Assembly: GCF_024298905.1 (NCBI RefSeq)
Contig: NZ_CP101154.1
Span: 1,922,001-1,986,000 of the forward strand
Reading direction: 5' to 3'
DNA: 64,000 nucleotides
Origin: Natronomonas marina
GTDB taxonomy: Archaea > Halobacteriota > Halobacteria > Halobacteriales > Haloarculaceae
Below the pieces are notes generated by a model. It searched no databases. It saw only the letters and a program-made list of their open reading frames with translations, and was not told where the DNA came from. Below are positions 51,151-60,333 of this stretch, in pieces. Position 1 is the first letter of the stretch; every line of letters begins with the position of its first letter. Made by a program: the position numbers and the translations under genes.

Positions 51151-51648
51151 ATGGCCAAATACTCGACCGGCGGTGTCGGGGGCGACTCCAGCGGCGCCTG
51201 CGAGCTCTGCGGCGCCGAGGACCGCGACCTCGAGACCGCGACGGTCGCCGGCGCGAAACTGGAGGTCTGCGGGGAGTGTGCCAGACACGGCGAGAACGGC
51301 GGCGACTCTGGCGGCGACGAGAGCCGAAACGAGGAGCGCGAGCGGCGCAAGAAGGCCGCACAGAACGCCGCCCGACTGGACGACGCCCGCAAGGCCGACA
51401 CCGACTTCGAGGAGGGGACCGACTACGAGGACGATCCGCTGCCCTACCTCGTGGCCGGCTACGGCGAAGTCGTCGAGGACGCCCGCCAGGCGGCCGGTCT
51501 CCAGCCCGACGAACTCGCCGCGGAACTCGGCATCGACGTGGAGGACCTCGTCGCCGTCGAACAGGGCCGGGCCGCCCGCGCCAACGTCGGCGGTTCCCTC
51601 ATCGAAGCCCTGGAGGAACGGCTCGGCGTCGAACTCGCCGAGGAGTAG
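51151..51648 (+). CDS. Archaeal multiprotein bridging factor MBF1
   Basis: A 165-residue protein. The N-terminal zinc ribbon has CELCG and CGECA; a Lys/Glu-rich linker follows; the C-terminal helix-turn-helix (VVEDARQAAGLQPDELAAELGIDVEDLVAVEQGRAARAN) is of the XRE/Cro type. It is a translation/transcription-linked factor in archaea. The upstream tRNA-Leu is divergent. Confidence 0.93.
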   Translation: MAKYSTGGVGGDSSGACELCGAEDRDLETATVAGAKLEVCGECARHGENGGDSGGDESRNEERERRKKAAQNAARLDDARKADTDFEEGTDYEDDPLPYLVAGYGEVVEDARQAAGLQPDELAAELGIDVEDLVAVEQGRAARANVGGSLIEALEERLGVELAEE

Positions 51649-51693
51649 CCCGCTTTCGACCCGCTTTTGTCGCCGCCGGCTCACCGGGCAGCC

Positions 51694-52923
51694 ATGGTGA
51701 ACTCCCTTGCATCCGACGACCCCGAGACGCTCGCCTTCGAGGCCACCGTCGAGTCCGGTGGCAGCGGGGTCGTCCTCTCGGAGACGTACTTCTACCCGGA
51801 GGGCGGCGGCCAGCCCGCCGACCGCGGTACCCTCGGCGGCCACGAGGTCCTCGATGTCCAGGAGTGCGACGGCGAGGTCGTCCACGTCCTCGACGGCGAA
51901 CTCGAGGCCGGCCGGACCGTCGAGGCCGCAATCGACCCCGAGTTCCGCCGGTACTGCGCCCGCGCTCACACGGCGAGTCACGCGCTGTACGGCGCCGGTC
52001 GCCGGCTCTTCGAGGACGTCGGCTACGGCGGCTTCGACATCGGCGCTGCCCCGCGGGGGCAGCGAGCGAACGGCGCAGCAGCGAGCACCGACGAGAAGGT
52101 CCGCGTCGATTTCACCACCTCGACGGACGTCGACGACGCGACGCTCCTCGAGTTGGAGCGACTGGTCAACCGCTGCGTCTGGGAGAGCCGCCCGGTCACC
52201 TGGGAGCGACTCGACCGCGAGGAGGCGCTCGCACGGGAAGACGTCGCGTTCAACACGAAAACGGAGGAGGGCATCGCGGGAGACACCGTGCGGATCGTCG
52301 AAATCGACGGCTGGGACGTCGCCGCCTGCGGCGGGACTCACGTCCGGAACACCCGAGAGATCGGTCCCGTGACGGTGCTGGGACGCTCGAACCCCGGCGA
52401 GGGGCTGACCCGCGTGGAGTTCGCCGTCGGGCCGGCGGGCATCGACCGCCGCGTCGCCGAGAAGGGCGCCGCCCTCGAGGCGGCCGCGACGCTCGGCACC
52501 AACGTCGAGTCGTTGCCGGACGAAGTCGCGCGCCTGCAGGACGACGTGGCGGCGCTGGAGGCCGAACGCGACGATCTCAGGGGGCAGGTCCTCGACGCCG
52601 CCGTCGCCGAGGCCGGCGACGACGGCTTCCAGCGGGACGGCCGCCGGTGGGCCGCGGCCGTCGTCGACGCCGACGCCAACGCCCTCGCCGAACGGGTCCG
52701 GGAGCGCCCAGACGGCGTCGACGTGCTCGTCCTGGTGTCGTCGTCGGGTAGCCTCGCGGTCGGGACCGGCGGCACGCCCGACGCCGGCGAGGTGGTCGAG
52801 GAACTCACGGACGAGTTCGGCGGCGGGGGCGGCGGCTCCCCGACCGTCGCCCCGGCCGGTGGACTCGACGCCGACGGCGAGACGGTCGTCTCGTATCTGC
52901 GGGCGACGGACGAGGACCGCTGA
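51694..52923 (+). CDS. Alanyl-tRNA editing protein AlaX-L
   Basis: A 409-residue free-standing editing enzyme. Zinc-ligand motifs are HTASH at about 90-94 and CGGTH at about 210, and the C-terminal half after a coiled coil (EVARLQDDVAALEAERDDLRG) carries the DHHA1 domain ending with FGGGGGGSPTVAPAGG. It hydrolyses Ser or Gly mischarged to tRNA-Ala. An odd insert (GAAPRGQRANGAAAST) lies between FDIG and DEKVRVDF; its DNA starts with a perfect palindrome GCTGCCCC...GGGGCAGC. Confidence 0.9.
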   Translation: MVNSLASDDPETLAFEATVESGGSGVVLSETYFYPEGGGQPADRGTLGGHEVLDVQECDGEVVHVLDGELEAGRTVEAAIDPEFRRYCARAHTASHALYGAGRRLFEDVGYGGFDIGAAPRGQRANGAAASTDEKVRVDFTTSTDVDDATLLELERLVNRCVWESRPVTWERLDREEALAREDVAFNTKTEEGIAGDTVRIVEIDGWDVAACGGTHVRNTREIGPVTVLGRSNPGEGLTRVEFAVGPAGIDRRVAEKGAALEAAATLGTNVESLPDEVARLQDDVAALEAERDDLRGQVLDAAVAEAGDDGFQRDGRRWAAAVVDADANALAERVRERPDGVDVLVLVSSSGSLAVGTGGTPDAGEVVEELTDEFGGGGGGSPTVAPAGGLDADGETVVSYLRATDEDR

Positions 52924-52980
52924 GGCGAGGCGGCGCCCGACGAGCGGACGATTTTTGCCGGTCGCGGCCGACGACCGGAC

Positions 52981-54108
52981 ATGGAGCTTTCGCCGGAGCA
53001 GGAGGCCATCCGGGAAACCGTCCGGGAGTTCGCCGAGGCGGAGATACGCCCGACGGCCCGCGAGGCCGACGAGACGGAGACGTTCCCCGAGGCGGTGTGG
53101 GACGGGCTGGCCGACATCGGGGTGACGGCGATGACCGTCCCCGAGGCGTACGGCGGTCTCGACGTCGAGGGGCTGACCTACGCCCTCGTCAACGAGGAGG
53201 TCGCGTACGGTCAACTGGCGGTGGCGACGGCGCTGTCGGTTCACTGTCTGGCCACCTCCTGTATCGCCGAGTTCGGCGACGAGAGACAGAAGGATCGGTG
53301 GCTGCCGGAGATGGTCGATGGCCGGCCGGTCGGCGCGTTCGCGCTGTCGGAGCCGCACGCCGGCTCCAACCCTGCCGAGATGTCCACCGAGGCCCGCAAG
53401 GAGGGCGACGAGTACGTCATCAACGGCACGAAACAGTGGATAACCAACGGCGAGCGAAGCGGCGTCGTCGTCCTCTTTGCGAAGACCGACCGCGACGACC
53501 CGCGGACGGTGACGCAGTTCGTCGTCCCGAAGGACGCCGACGGCCTCGAGGTGGGCAAGAAGGAGGAGAAACTGGGGCTCCGGGCCAGCGACACGACGAC
53601 GCTCGTCTTCGACGACGTCCGCATCCCCGAGTCCTACCGGCTGACCGAGGAGGGCCGCGGGCTATCCGCGGCGCTGTCCATCCTCACCGGCGGGCGGGTC
53701 GGTATCGCCGCCCAGTCGGTCGGCCTCGCCCAGTCCGCGCTGGACCTGGCCGTCGAGTACGCAGGGGAGCGCGAGCAGTTCGGCGACCCCATCGCCGACA
53801 TCCAGTCGATACGGCAGAAACTCGCGGAGATGCACGCCAAAACCCAGGCGGGCCGCATGCTGACCTACGAGGCCGCCCGTGGACTCGACGAGGGGTCGCC
53901 GCCGTCGATGGCCGCCAGCACCGCGAAGTACTTCGCCAGCGAGGCGGCGATGGACGTGACCAACGAGGCGGTCCAGGTTCACGGCGGCTACGGCTACACC
54001 ACCGATTTCCCCGTCGAGCGGCTCTACCGCGACGCGAAGATAACGACCATCTACGAGGGGACGACCCAGATACAGAAGAAGGTCATCGCCCGTGAACTGC
54101 TGGACTGA
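52981..54108 (+). CDS. Acyl-CoA dehydrogenase
   Basis: A 375-residue FAD enzyme of medium-chain acyl-CoA dehydrogenase type. Landmarks are VGAFALSEPHAGSNPAEMST (FAD contact), KQWITNG, and RLYRDAKITTIYEGTTQIQK with Glu of YEGT as the likely catalytic base. It introduces the C2-C3 double bond into acyl-CoA in fatty-acid or branched-chain catabolism. A HAD hydrolase gene follows 21 bases later. Confidence 0.93.
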   Translation: MELSPEQEAIRETVREFAEAEIRPTAREADETETFPEAVWDGLADIGVTAMTVPEAYGGLDVEGLTYALVNEEVAYGQLAVATALSVHCLATSCIAEFGDERQKDRWLPEMVDGRPVGAFALSEPHAGSNPAEMSTEARKEGDEYVINGTKQWITNGERSGVVVLFAKTDRDDPRTVTQFVVPKDADGLEVGKKEEKLGLRASDTTTLVFDDVRIPESYRLTEEGRGLSAALSILTGGRVGIAAQSVGLAQSALDLAVEYAGEREQFGDPIADIQSIRQKLAEMHAKTQAGRMLTYEAARGLDEGSPPSMAASTAKYFASEAAMDVTNEAVQVHGGYGYTTDFPVERLYRDAKITTIYEGTTQIQKKVIARELLD

Positions 54109-54129
54109 CCGCTTCGGGGGACCGACGCG

Positions 54130-54675
54130 ATGAGCGCCGCCGACAGCACCGACCACGACACGCTGGTCTTCGACCTCGACGGCACGCTGGTCCGTCTCGT
54201 GGTCGACTGGGAGGCGGTGGCCGACGCCGTCGCCGAGACGCTCCGAGAGCGGGGCGTCTCGCCGCCCGACGACCTCTGGACGATGCTTTCGGCCGCCGAC
54301 CGCTCCGGCAACCGCGAGGCCGTCGAATCCGTCATCGCGGAGTTCGAGCGCGAGGGCGCACGCGCTTCCGAGCGGTTGCCCGCGGCGGGGACCGTCCCCG
54401 ACGGGACCGTCGGCGTCTGTTCGCTGAACTGCGAGGCCGCCTGCCGCATCGCGCTGTCGGAGCACGGCATCGACGGGGTCGGCGCCGTCGTCGGCCGCGA
54501 CACCGTCGGGACGGAGAAACCCGACCCCGAACCGCTCCTGGAGACCGTCCGGCGCCTCGACGGCGACCCCGACGGGACGCTGTTCGTCGGCGACAGCGAA
54601 CGAGACGCCCGGACCGCAGACCAGGCCGGCACCGACTACCTCGACGTCTCCGAGTGGCTCCGGGCGTACGCGTAG
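54130..54675 (+). CDS. HAD-superfamily hydrolase
   Basis: A 181-residue phosphatase-like protein: nucleophile motif FDLDGTLV, helical cap (about 20-95), SLNCEAACRIAL, KPDPEPLLE with the Lys, and FVGDSERDARTA as the acidic motif. The substrate is unknown. The last 40 bases overlap the convergent DUF5822 gene. Confidence 0.87.
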   Translation: MSAADSTDHDTLVFDLDGTLVRLVVDWEAVADAVAETLRERGVSPPDDLWTMLSAADRSGNREAVESVIAEFEREGARASERLPAAGTVPDGTVGVCSLNCEAACRIALSEHGIDGVGAVVGRDTVGTEKPDPEPLLETVRRLDGDPDGTLFVGDSERDARTADQAGTDYLDVSEWLRAYA

Positions 54676-54878
54676 ACGGGGACGCCGATGCAGAGCCACA
54701 CGACGGCGCCGACCCGGACCGCGAACTCCGCCCGCTCGCCCCACGTCGAGAGGGTCACGAACGCCGACAGCGCCGCGACGACGGGCGCGCCGACGACGAT
54801 GGTGAGGACGAACGTGGTCTGCATCACCCACCCGTAGTCGACGCCCTCGGGGTCGGTCGTCTCGACGCGCTCCGGCAT
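54636..54878 (-). CDS. Small two-helix membrane protein (DUF5822-like)
   Basis: An 80-residue protein with two hydrophobic segments (VMQTTFVLTIVVGAPVVAALSAFVTL and FAVRVGAVVWLCIGVPVYAYA) and a polar tail. I associate it with haloarchaeal DUF5822, uncharacterised. ATG 54878 starts MPERVETTDPEG, the conserved N-terminus. Its end overlaps the HAD gene by 40 bases, unusual but clear because both proteins are recognisable. Confidence 0.7.
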   Translation of the reverse strand: MPERVETTDPEGVDYGWVMQTTFVLTIVVGAPVVAALSAFVTLSTWGERAEFAVRVGAVVWLCIGVPVYAYARSHSETSR

Positions 54879-55012
54879 ACCCCGCTCTGGGGCGCTCTCC
54901 GGGTAAGCGGTTACGGTTCGGGTCTCGACCGCCGGTGGGCCCGCTCGTCTTCGAATCCCGCCGCCGCTGTCGAAGCGACAGCGTTTAGCACACCCCCGAC
55001 GGAGTTTGGGAC

Positions 55013-55819
55013 ATGCGCGCGAAGGACATCCGCGAGAGGGCCGGCGAGGAGCCGGTGACGATGCTGACGGCCTACGACGCGCCGACGGCCCGCCTGGTCG
55101 ACGAGACCGGCGTCGACATGATTCTCGTCGGCGACTCGGTCGGCAACACACGGCTCGGGTACGACTCGACGCTCCCGGTCACCGTCGAGGAGATGGCCAG
55201 TCACACCGCCGCCGTCGCACGGGCGACCGAGGAGGCGCTGGTCATCGCCGACATGCCCTTTCTCTCGTACGGCGCCGACGAGGGCGACGCCGTCGAGAAC
55301 TGCGGCCGGATGCTCAAGGAGGCCGACGCCGACGCGGTCAAACTCGAGTCCGGTCCCCACACCGTCGAGTTGACCCGGACGCTGACCGAGTTGGGCATCC
55401 CGGTGCAGGCCCACCTCGGACTGACGCCACAGCGGGAAAACGAGACGGGATTGTTCCGGCAGGGCACCGACGCCGAGTCCGCCCGCCGCATCGTCGACCT
55501 CGCCCGCGAACACGAGAACGCCGGCGCCTTCTCGCTCGTCCTCGAACACGTCCCCGCGAACCTCGCACGGAAGGTGACCGAGGCCATCTCGATTCCGACC
55601 ATCGGCATCGGCGCCGGCCCGCACTGCGACGGCCAGGTGCTCGTCATCGACGAGGTCATCGGTCTCTCAGAGGGGACGGCGCCGTTCTCGAAGGCCTTTG
55701 GCGACGTCCGTGGCGAGATGACCGACGCCATCGAGGCCTACGTTAGCGAGGTCGAGAACGGCGAGTACCCGGCCGAGAAGCACAGCCACTACGAAGAGGA
55801 ACTCGACGACGTGTACTGA
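55013..55819 (+). CDS. panB: 3-methyl-2-oxobutanoate hydroxymethyltransferase
   Basis: A 268-residue TIM-barrel enzyme. MLTAYDAPTARLVDETGVDMILVGDSVG carries metal ligands, VKLESGPHTVELTRTLTELGIPVQAHLGLTPQ is the central core, and IPTIGIGAGPHCDGQVLV is the C-terminal landmark. It adds a hydroxymethyl group from methylene-tetrahydropterin to 2-oxoisovalerate in pantoate and coenzyme A synthesis. A hairpin follows the stop. Confidence 0.95.
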   Translation: MRAKDIRERAGEEPVTMLTAYDAPTARLVDETGVDMILVGDSVGNTRLGYDSTLPVTVEEMASHTAAVARATEEALVIADMPFLSYGADEGDAVENCGRMLKEADADAVKLESGPHTVELTRTLTELGIPVQAHLGLTPQRENETGLFRQGTDAESARRIVDLAREHENAGAFSLVLEHVPANLARKVTEAISIPTIGIGAGPHCDGQVLVIDEVIGLSEGTAPFSKAFGDVRGEMTDAIEAYVSEVENGEYPAEKHSHYEEELDDVY

Positions 55820-55829
55820 GACCGGTCGG

Positions 55830-55848
55830 GACGAGGTGGGACCTCGTC
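55830..55848 (+). terminator. Hairpin after panB
   Basis: GACGAGGT, a GGG loop, then ACCTCGTC: a perfect 8-bp stem 10 bases after the panB stop. There is no T-run, so it is a candidate terminator or processing hairpin. Confidence 0.5.
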
Positions 55849-55911
55849 AGAACGAACGACGAGCGAAGCGAGCCACGAGCGGCGGGCGAGAAACCCCGAG
55901 CGACGAGGGGC

Positions 55912-56802
55912 CTAGAAGTGCGTCGCGTCGATGTCCATGATCTCGGCGGCTTCCTCGGGCGTTGCGGGTTCGCGGCCGACGTTCCGCGTCAACTCAGCGG
56001 CCTTGGCGACCAGTTCGGGGTTCGTCGACATCTCACCGTTCGGGAGGTAGAAGTTGTCCTCGAGGCCGACGCGGATGTTGCCGCCCATCGAGAGGGCGCC
56101 GGCGGCCAGTTGCCACTGGTCGCGGGAGATGCCGATGACCTGCCAGTTGGCGTCGTCGGGCACCTGCCGGACCTGGTGGGCGAGGTTCTCGATGCTCGGG
56201 GGGATGCCGCCCAGCACGCCCATGATGAGCGAGAAGTTCAGCGGCGACTCGAGGTCGCCGGACTTCAGGAACGGCCGGATGTTGCCGACGTGGCCGGTGT
56301 CGAAACACTCCAGTTCGGGCTTGACACCGTTGTCGTTCATCGCCTGCAGGAACTCCCGGATCTCGTTGAACGGGTTGTCGAACACCATGTCGAACACGAA
56401 GTCGTCGCGGTTCTCGCTGTACTTCGCGTAGTTCATCGACCCCATGTTGAGGGCGGCGATGTCGGGCTGGACACCCTCGACGTACTCGATGCGGGAGTCG
56501 ACGGGTTCGTGCAGCGCCCCCGTCGAGAAGTTGATGAGAATGTCCGTGCGGGCCCGAACCTCGTCGTAAATCTCCTGGTACACCTCCTCGTCGAAGGTCG
56601 GCGAGCCGTTCTCGGTCCGGGCGTGGATGTGTGCGATTGCGGCGCCGTTCTCGCGGGCTTCGGCGGCGTCCTCGGCGATTTCCTCGGGCGTGTACGGGAT
56701 GGCCTCACACTGGTCGCGGGTCGTCAGCGCGCCGGTTAGCGCCGCGCTGATGACTGCCTTCTCGGGGTCGTTGCCTTTGACGGATTCTTGTTCGATTGTC
56801 AT
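55912..56802 (-). CDS. BKACE-family beta-keto acid cleavage enzyme
   Basis: A 296-residue TIM-barrel protein of the DUF849/BKACE family. IAHIHARTENG supplies the zinc-binding His pair, and ECFDTGHVGNIRPF plus NFSLIMGVLGGIPPS are family landmarks. It condenses a beta-keto acid with acetyl-CoA to give acetoacetate and a new CoA ester. The adjacent enoyl-CoA hydratase, on the same strand 43 bases upstream, points to acyl catabolism. The natural substrate is unknown. Confidence 0.92.
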   Translation of the reverse strand: MTIEQESVKGNDPEKAVISAALTGALTTRDQCEAIPYTPEEIAEDAAEARENGAAIAHIHARTENGSPTFDEEVYQEIYDEVRARTDILINFSTGALHEPVDSRIEYVEGVQPDIAALNMGSMNYAKYSENRDDFVFDMVFDNPFNEIREFLQAMNDNGVKPELECFDTGHVGNIRPFLKSGDLESPLNFSLIMGVLGGIPPSIENLAHQVRQVPDDANWQVIGISRDQWQLAAGALSMGGNIRVGLEDNFYLPNGEMSTNPELVAKAAELTRNVGREPATPEEAAEIMDIDATHF

Positions 56803-56845
56803 GGGTAGTGGGTCGTCTTCGTCGGTCCTCGTGTCGGTCGGCGGG

Positions 56846-57703
56846 CTATGCGTCCGGGTCGTCGGGGCGGCCCTTCCAGTCCGGTTCGGAGTCGGTGAGG
56901 AAGGAGTTGAACCCCTCCTCGGCGTCGTCGCTCATCGCCAGCATCGTCACCATCTCGCGCATGTAGTCCAGCGCCTCGTCGAAGCCCATCTCCCGCTGGT
57001 TGTAGAAGGACTCCTTGCCGATCTCGATCATGAACCCGGAGGGCGTGACCAGACCGTCGACGAGGTCGTCCAGTTCCGCCTCGAACTCGTCGGCGGGCAC
57101 GACGTCGGTCGTGAAGCCGATGTCGTGAGCAGTCTCGGCGTCGAAATGCTCGCCGGTGAAGAGGTACTTGAACGCCTGCTTCTCGTTGACGGTCCGCATG
57201 ACGGGAACGAGCGCCTGTGCGGGGAAGATACCGATGTCGACCTCGGGGGTGCCGAAGGTGGCTTCGTCGCTGGCGAGGACGACGTCGCAGGCGCCGGCCA
57301 GGCCCATCCCGCCGGCCAGACAGTAGCCCTCGACGGCGGCGACGGTCAGGGCCGCGGTGTCGACGGCGGCCTCGACGAGGTTCTTCATCCCGGCGAACCC
57401 TTCCCGGTAGGCCTGCGACCCCTGGCCGACGGCGCCGGCCATCGACTTGATGTCCCCGCCGGCACAGAAGGTGCCACCGGCACCGCGAATCACGACCACG
57501 CGGGCCTCGCCGTCGTCGGCGTACTCGAAGACGTCGAGCAGGCCGCCGATGACGTTCTGGTTCAGGGCGTTGCGGTCCTCCTCGCGGTCGATGGTGGCAC
57601 GGACGACGAGGTCGTCGTCGGCCACCGCCACCTCCAGGTCCTCGTTGCCGAGTTCGTCGCTCGTGACCATCCTGTCGTAGGGATACAGGGGGCGGCCCAT
57701 CAT
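56846..57703 (-). CDS. Enoyl-CoA hydratase/isomerase
   Basis: A crotonase-fold enzyme of up to 285 residues. The oxyanion-hole segment VRATIDREEDRNALNQN and GGTFCAGGDIKSM lie in the N-terminal half; VEGYCLAGGMGLAGACDVVLASDEATFGTPEVDIGIFPA supplies the catalytic Glu region. It hydrates or isomerises enoyl-CoA. ATG 57703 or ATG 57670 could be the start; the later one fits the family length better and leaves a longer leader. Confidence 0.9.
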   Translation of the reverse strand: MMGRPLYPYDRMVTSDELGNEDLEVAVADDDLVVRATIDREEDRNALNQNVIGGLLDVFEYADDGEARVVVIRGAGGTFCAGGDIKSMAGAVGQGSQAYREGFAGMKNLVEAAVDTAALTVAAVEGYCLAGGMGLAGACDVVLASDEATFGTPEVDIGIFPAQALVPVMRTVNEKQAFKYLFTGEHFDAETAHDIGFTTDVVPADEFEAELDDLVDGLVTPSGFMIEIGKESFYNQREMGFDEALDYMREMVTMLAMSDDAEEGFNSFLTDSEPDWKGRPDDPDA

Positions 57704-57784
57704 GATTTCGGACGGAAATAAACGAACAACTCGTTTAATCCAAAACTGTCGGCGAGCCGTTTCGACGGCTGCGGCAACGGTGGG

Positions 57785-57792
57785 GTTTATCC
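57785..57792 (+). promoter_or_regulatory. TATA-like promoter of the AidB-like gene
   Basis: GTTTATCC, 23-30 bases before ATG 57815; the divergent enoyl-CoA hydratase has its own TTTATT element near 57716-57721. Confidence 0.55.
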
Positions 57793-57814
57793 GGTCCTAC
57801 ACGAACGAATACGT

Positions 57815-59593
57815 ATGACTGCGGACCCGATACCGTACGGTGACTACGAGGAGGGCCGGAACTGCAACTACTGGGCGCTGGACCCGACACTGCAGTTCGA
57901 GGCCCGGCGCGTCTACCCGGACGACGAGTTCGAGTGGGCCGAACCCGTCCTGGAGGAGTTCGGCGAGGCGCTGGGCCACCGGCTGGCCGACACCGCCGAC
58001 CGCATCGACGAAGCGGGCCACGAACTCGAGTCATTCGACAAGTACGGCGACCGGCTCAACGAGGTTCAGTACCACCCGCTCGTCCACGAGCAGGAGGAGG
58101 TCGTCTACGAGGAGTTCGGCGTCACCCACGACGCCTTCCACGCACCGCCGGGACGCGACGAACCGGTCGGGCTGACCCACCCGCTGATGATGCAGGCGCT
58201 GCTTTCCTACGTCGACGCCGGCTTCACCTGCCCGGTGTCGATGACCAACGGCGCCGCCATCGTCCTCGAGAAGTTCGACGACGGCGCCCTCGAGGAGTAC
58301 TTTCAGGGGCTGACCGCCCGAAACCTCGAGGAGCACATCGAGGGCGCGATGTTCCTCACCGAGGAGCAGGGCGGCTCCGACGTCGGCGCCAACGAGGTTC
58401 GTGCCGAGCCCACCGAGAAAGACGACGTGTACGAACTGTACGGCGAGAAGTGGTTCTGTTCGAACATCGACGCCCAGGGCGCGCTGGCGCTGGCCCGGAC
58501 GCCCGACGCCCCCGACGGCGTCGAGGGGCTGTCGCTGTTTCTCGTCCCGCGGACGACGCCCGACGGCGAGGTCAACGACGCCCACTTCCGGCGGCTGAAG
58601 GACAAGCTCGGCACCATCTCGGTCCCGACCGGCGAAATCGACTACCAGGGCGCCGAGGCCTACCTCGTCGGAGAGGAGGGCGGGGGGTTCCGGTACATGG
58701 CGGAGATGATGAACTTCGAGCGACTGACGAACGCCACGGGCGCAATCGGCGTGATGGGCCGGGCGCTCCTGGAGGCGAAGGTCCGGGCGGCCCGCCGGGA
58801 GGCTTTCGGTGACACCATCGACGAGTACCCGCTGATGCGCCGGGACCTGGTGGACATGACCGTCGACTACGAGGCGGCGGCCGCCTTCTCCTTCGAGGCG
58901 GCGAGGTTGCTCGACGAGCGTGAACGGAAGGGCGACGATTCGGCGGCATACCAGCTGATGCGGCTGTTCATCCCCGTCGTCAAGTACAAGACCGCCCGGA
59001 TGTCCGTCGAGACGACGTCGTACGCGATGGAGATACTGGGCGGCAACGGCTACGTGCGCGAGCACACGACGGAGCGCCTGCTACGGGACGCCCAGGTGCT
59101 GCCCATCTGGGAGGGCCCCTCGAACATCCTGGCACTGGACACACTGCGGGCGCTGAACCGCGAGAACGCCCACGAGGCGCTGATCCCCTACGTGCAGGAG
59201 CGCCTCGACGGCGTCGAGCACCCGCTACTCGAGGAACTGGCCGACACCGTCGAGGACGAGTTCCTCGAGTTGCAGAACGCGCTGGCGACGCTGGCCACCG
59301 AGGACGGCGACTACGCCCAGTACCACGCGAAGCGGCTGGCTGACCTAATCTTCGACGTCGTCACGGCGGCGCTGCTGCTCGACGAGGCCCAGACCGCCGT
59401 CGACGAGGACGGCGACGGCCGGAAGGCACTGGTTGCCCGCCGGTTCGTCGAGACGCGGTTCGAGGAGGGCGAGGCCTACGGCGTCACATCCGGCGACCGC
59501 CTCGCCATGGAGGACGACGCCTTCGCGGCCATCGCCCACTACGCCGGCGTCGAACCGGCGTCGCTGGTCGAGACCGCGCCCGCCGACGACTGA
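57815..59593 (+). CDS. AidB-type acyl-CoA dehydrogenase
   Basis: A 592-residue, long-form acyl-CoA dehydrogenase. MFLTEEQGGSDVGANEV and KWFCSN form the FAD site; GNGYVREHTTERLLRDAQVLPIWEGPSNI is the motif with the likely catalytic Glu or Asp. A C-terminal helical extension of about 150 residues distinguishes AidB/long-chain forms. It is divergent from enoyl-CoA hydratase, suggesting one acyl-CoA pathway. Confidence 0.9.
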   Translation: MTADPIPYGDYEEGRNCNYWALDPTLQFEARRVYPDDEFEWAEPVLEEFGEALGHRLADTADRIDEAGHELESFDKYGDRLNEVQYHPLVHEQEEVVYEEFGVTHDAFHAPPGRDEPVGLTHPLMMQALLSYVDAGFTCPVSMTNGAAIVLEKFDDGALEEYFQGLTARNLEEHIEGAMFLTEEQGGSDVGANEVRAEPTEKDDVYELYGEKWFCSNIDAQGALALARTPDAPDGVEGLSLFLVPRTTPDGEVNDAHFRRLKDKLGTISVPTGEIDYQGAEAYLVGEEGGGFRYMAEMMNFERLTNATGAIGVMGRALLEAKVRAARREAFGDTIDEYPLMRRDLVDMTVDYEAAAAFSFEAARLLDERERKGDDSAAYQLMRLFIPVVKYKTARMSVETTSYAMEILGGNGYVREHTTERLLRDAQVLPIWEGPSNILALDTLRALNRENAHEALIPYVQERLDGVEHPLLEELADTVEDEFLELQNALATLATEDGDYAQYHAKRLADLIFDVVTAALLLDEAQTAVDEDGDGRKALVARRFVETRFEEGEAYGVTSGDRLAMEDDAFAAIAHYAGVEPASLVETAPADD

Positions 59594-59655
59594 CGCCGCC
59601 GGCGACCAGCGGGCCGTTCCAGTAGGGGTAAGTCGCCCCGCCCCGAAGACCGTGC

Positions 59656-60051
59656 ATGGACGCCGAGGCCACCGTCCGGGCGTACTACGACGGGCTCCGT
59701 GCTGGCGAACCGCTGTACCCGTTCTTCGCCCCCGCAGAGACGACGGTCAAGTTCGGCATCGGGGAGCGACTGACGGGGTACGAGGAGGTACGGGAGGGAC
59801 TGCGGGCACAGACCGAGACGACCGAGGAGTGGACGGTCGACTCCGAACGGCTCGTCGTCGACGGCGACGACGAGTGTGCGTGGTTCTCCGACGACGTGTT
59901 CATGGCCTGGACCGACGTCGAGCGGGACCACCGCCACGAGTTCGACACCCGCTGGAGCGGCACGCTCGTGCGGCGGGCCGACGACGCCGACATCGGGACG
60001 GCCTGGCGCTTCGCCGGGATGCACGTCAGCACAGCGGGTGACACCCGATGA
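59656..60051 (+). CDS. SnoaL/NTF2-like fold protein
   Basis: A 131-residue protein with the cone-shaped alpha+beta layout of NTF2-like proteins: MDAEATVRAYYDGLRAGEPLYPFFAPAETTVKFG, then GYEEVREGLRAQ and five strands ending RRADDADIGTAWRFAGMHVS. Such proteins are isomerases, hydrolases or binding proteins. Its stop overlaps the next ATG. Confidence 0.8.
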   Translation: MDAEATVRAYYDGLRAGEPLYPFFAPAETTVKFGIGERLTGYEEVREGLRAQTETTEEWTVDSERLVVDGDDECAWFSDDVFMAWTDVERDHRHEFDTRWSGTLVRRADDADIGTAWRFAGMHVSTAGDTR

Positions 60052-60284
60052 CGGGTCCCATCTCCGACGAGGACCGCGAGCGGACGATGACCCGTCTGAA
60101 GGTCGGCGTCGTCCTCCTCGTGGGACTTTCGGCCGGCCTCATCACCTCCCAGGGCGACGCCTCGCTCGTGGTCGTCCTCGGTGCGGTCGCGGCCGGCCTC
60201 CTCGTCGGCGCGGCGCTCGTGTGGTACCTCTTTCCGAGCGTCGAACAGCTCTCGCCCGCCTCGAACCGCGAGTACCGAAAATAA
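60048..60284 (+). CDS. Small two-helix membrane protein
   Basis: A 78-residue protein with two predicted helices (LKVGVVLLVGLSAGLITSQG and LVVVLGAVAAGLLVGAALVWYLF) and a short charged tail. It starts four bases before the end of the preceding gene, so the two are coupled. Function unknown. Confidence 0.65.
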   Translation: MTGPISDEDRERTMTRLKVGVVLLVGLSAGLITSQGDASLVVVLGAVAAGLLVGAALVWYLFPSVEQLSPASNREYRK

Positions 60285-60333
60285 GCCTGCCGCTATCGGT
60301 CGCGTTATTAGTGGCACCCTTGCATATCGGCCT

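Noticed and set aside
51030-52751. A 573-codon plus-strand open frame over the MBF1 and AlaX region
   Set aside because: Arg-rich translation in another frame of MBF1 and AlaX, both of which are clear.
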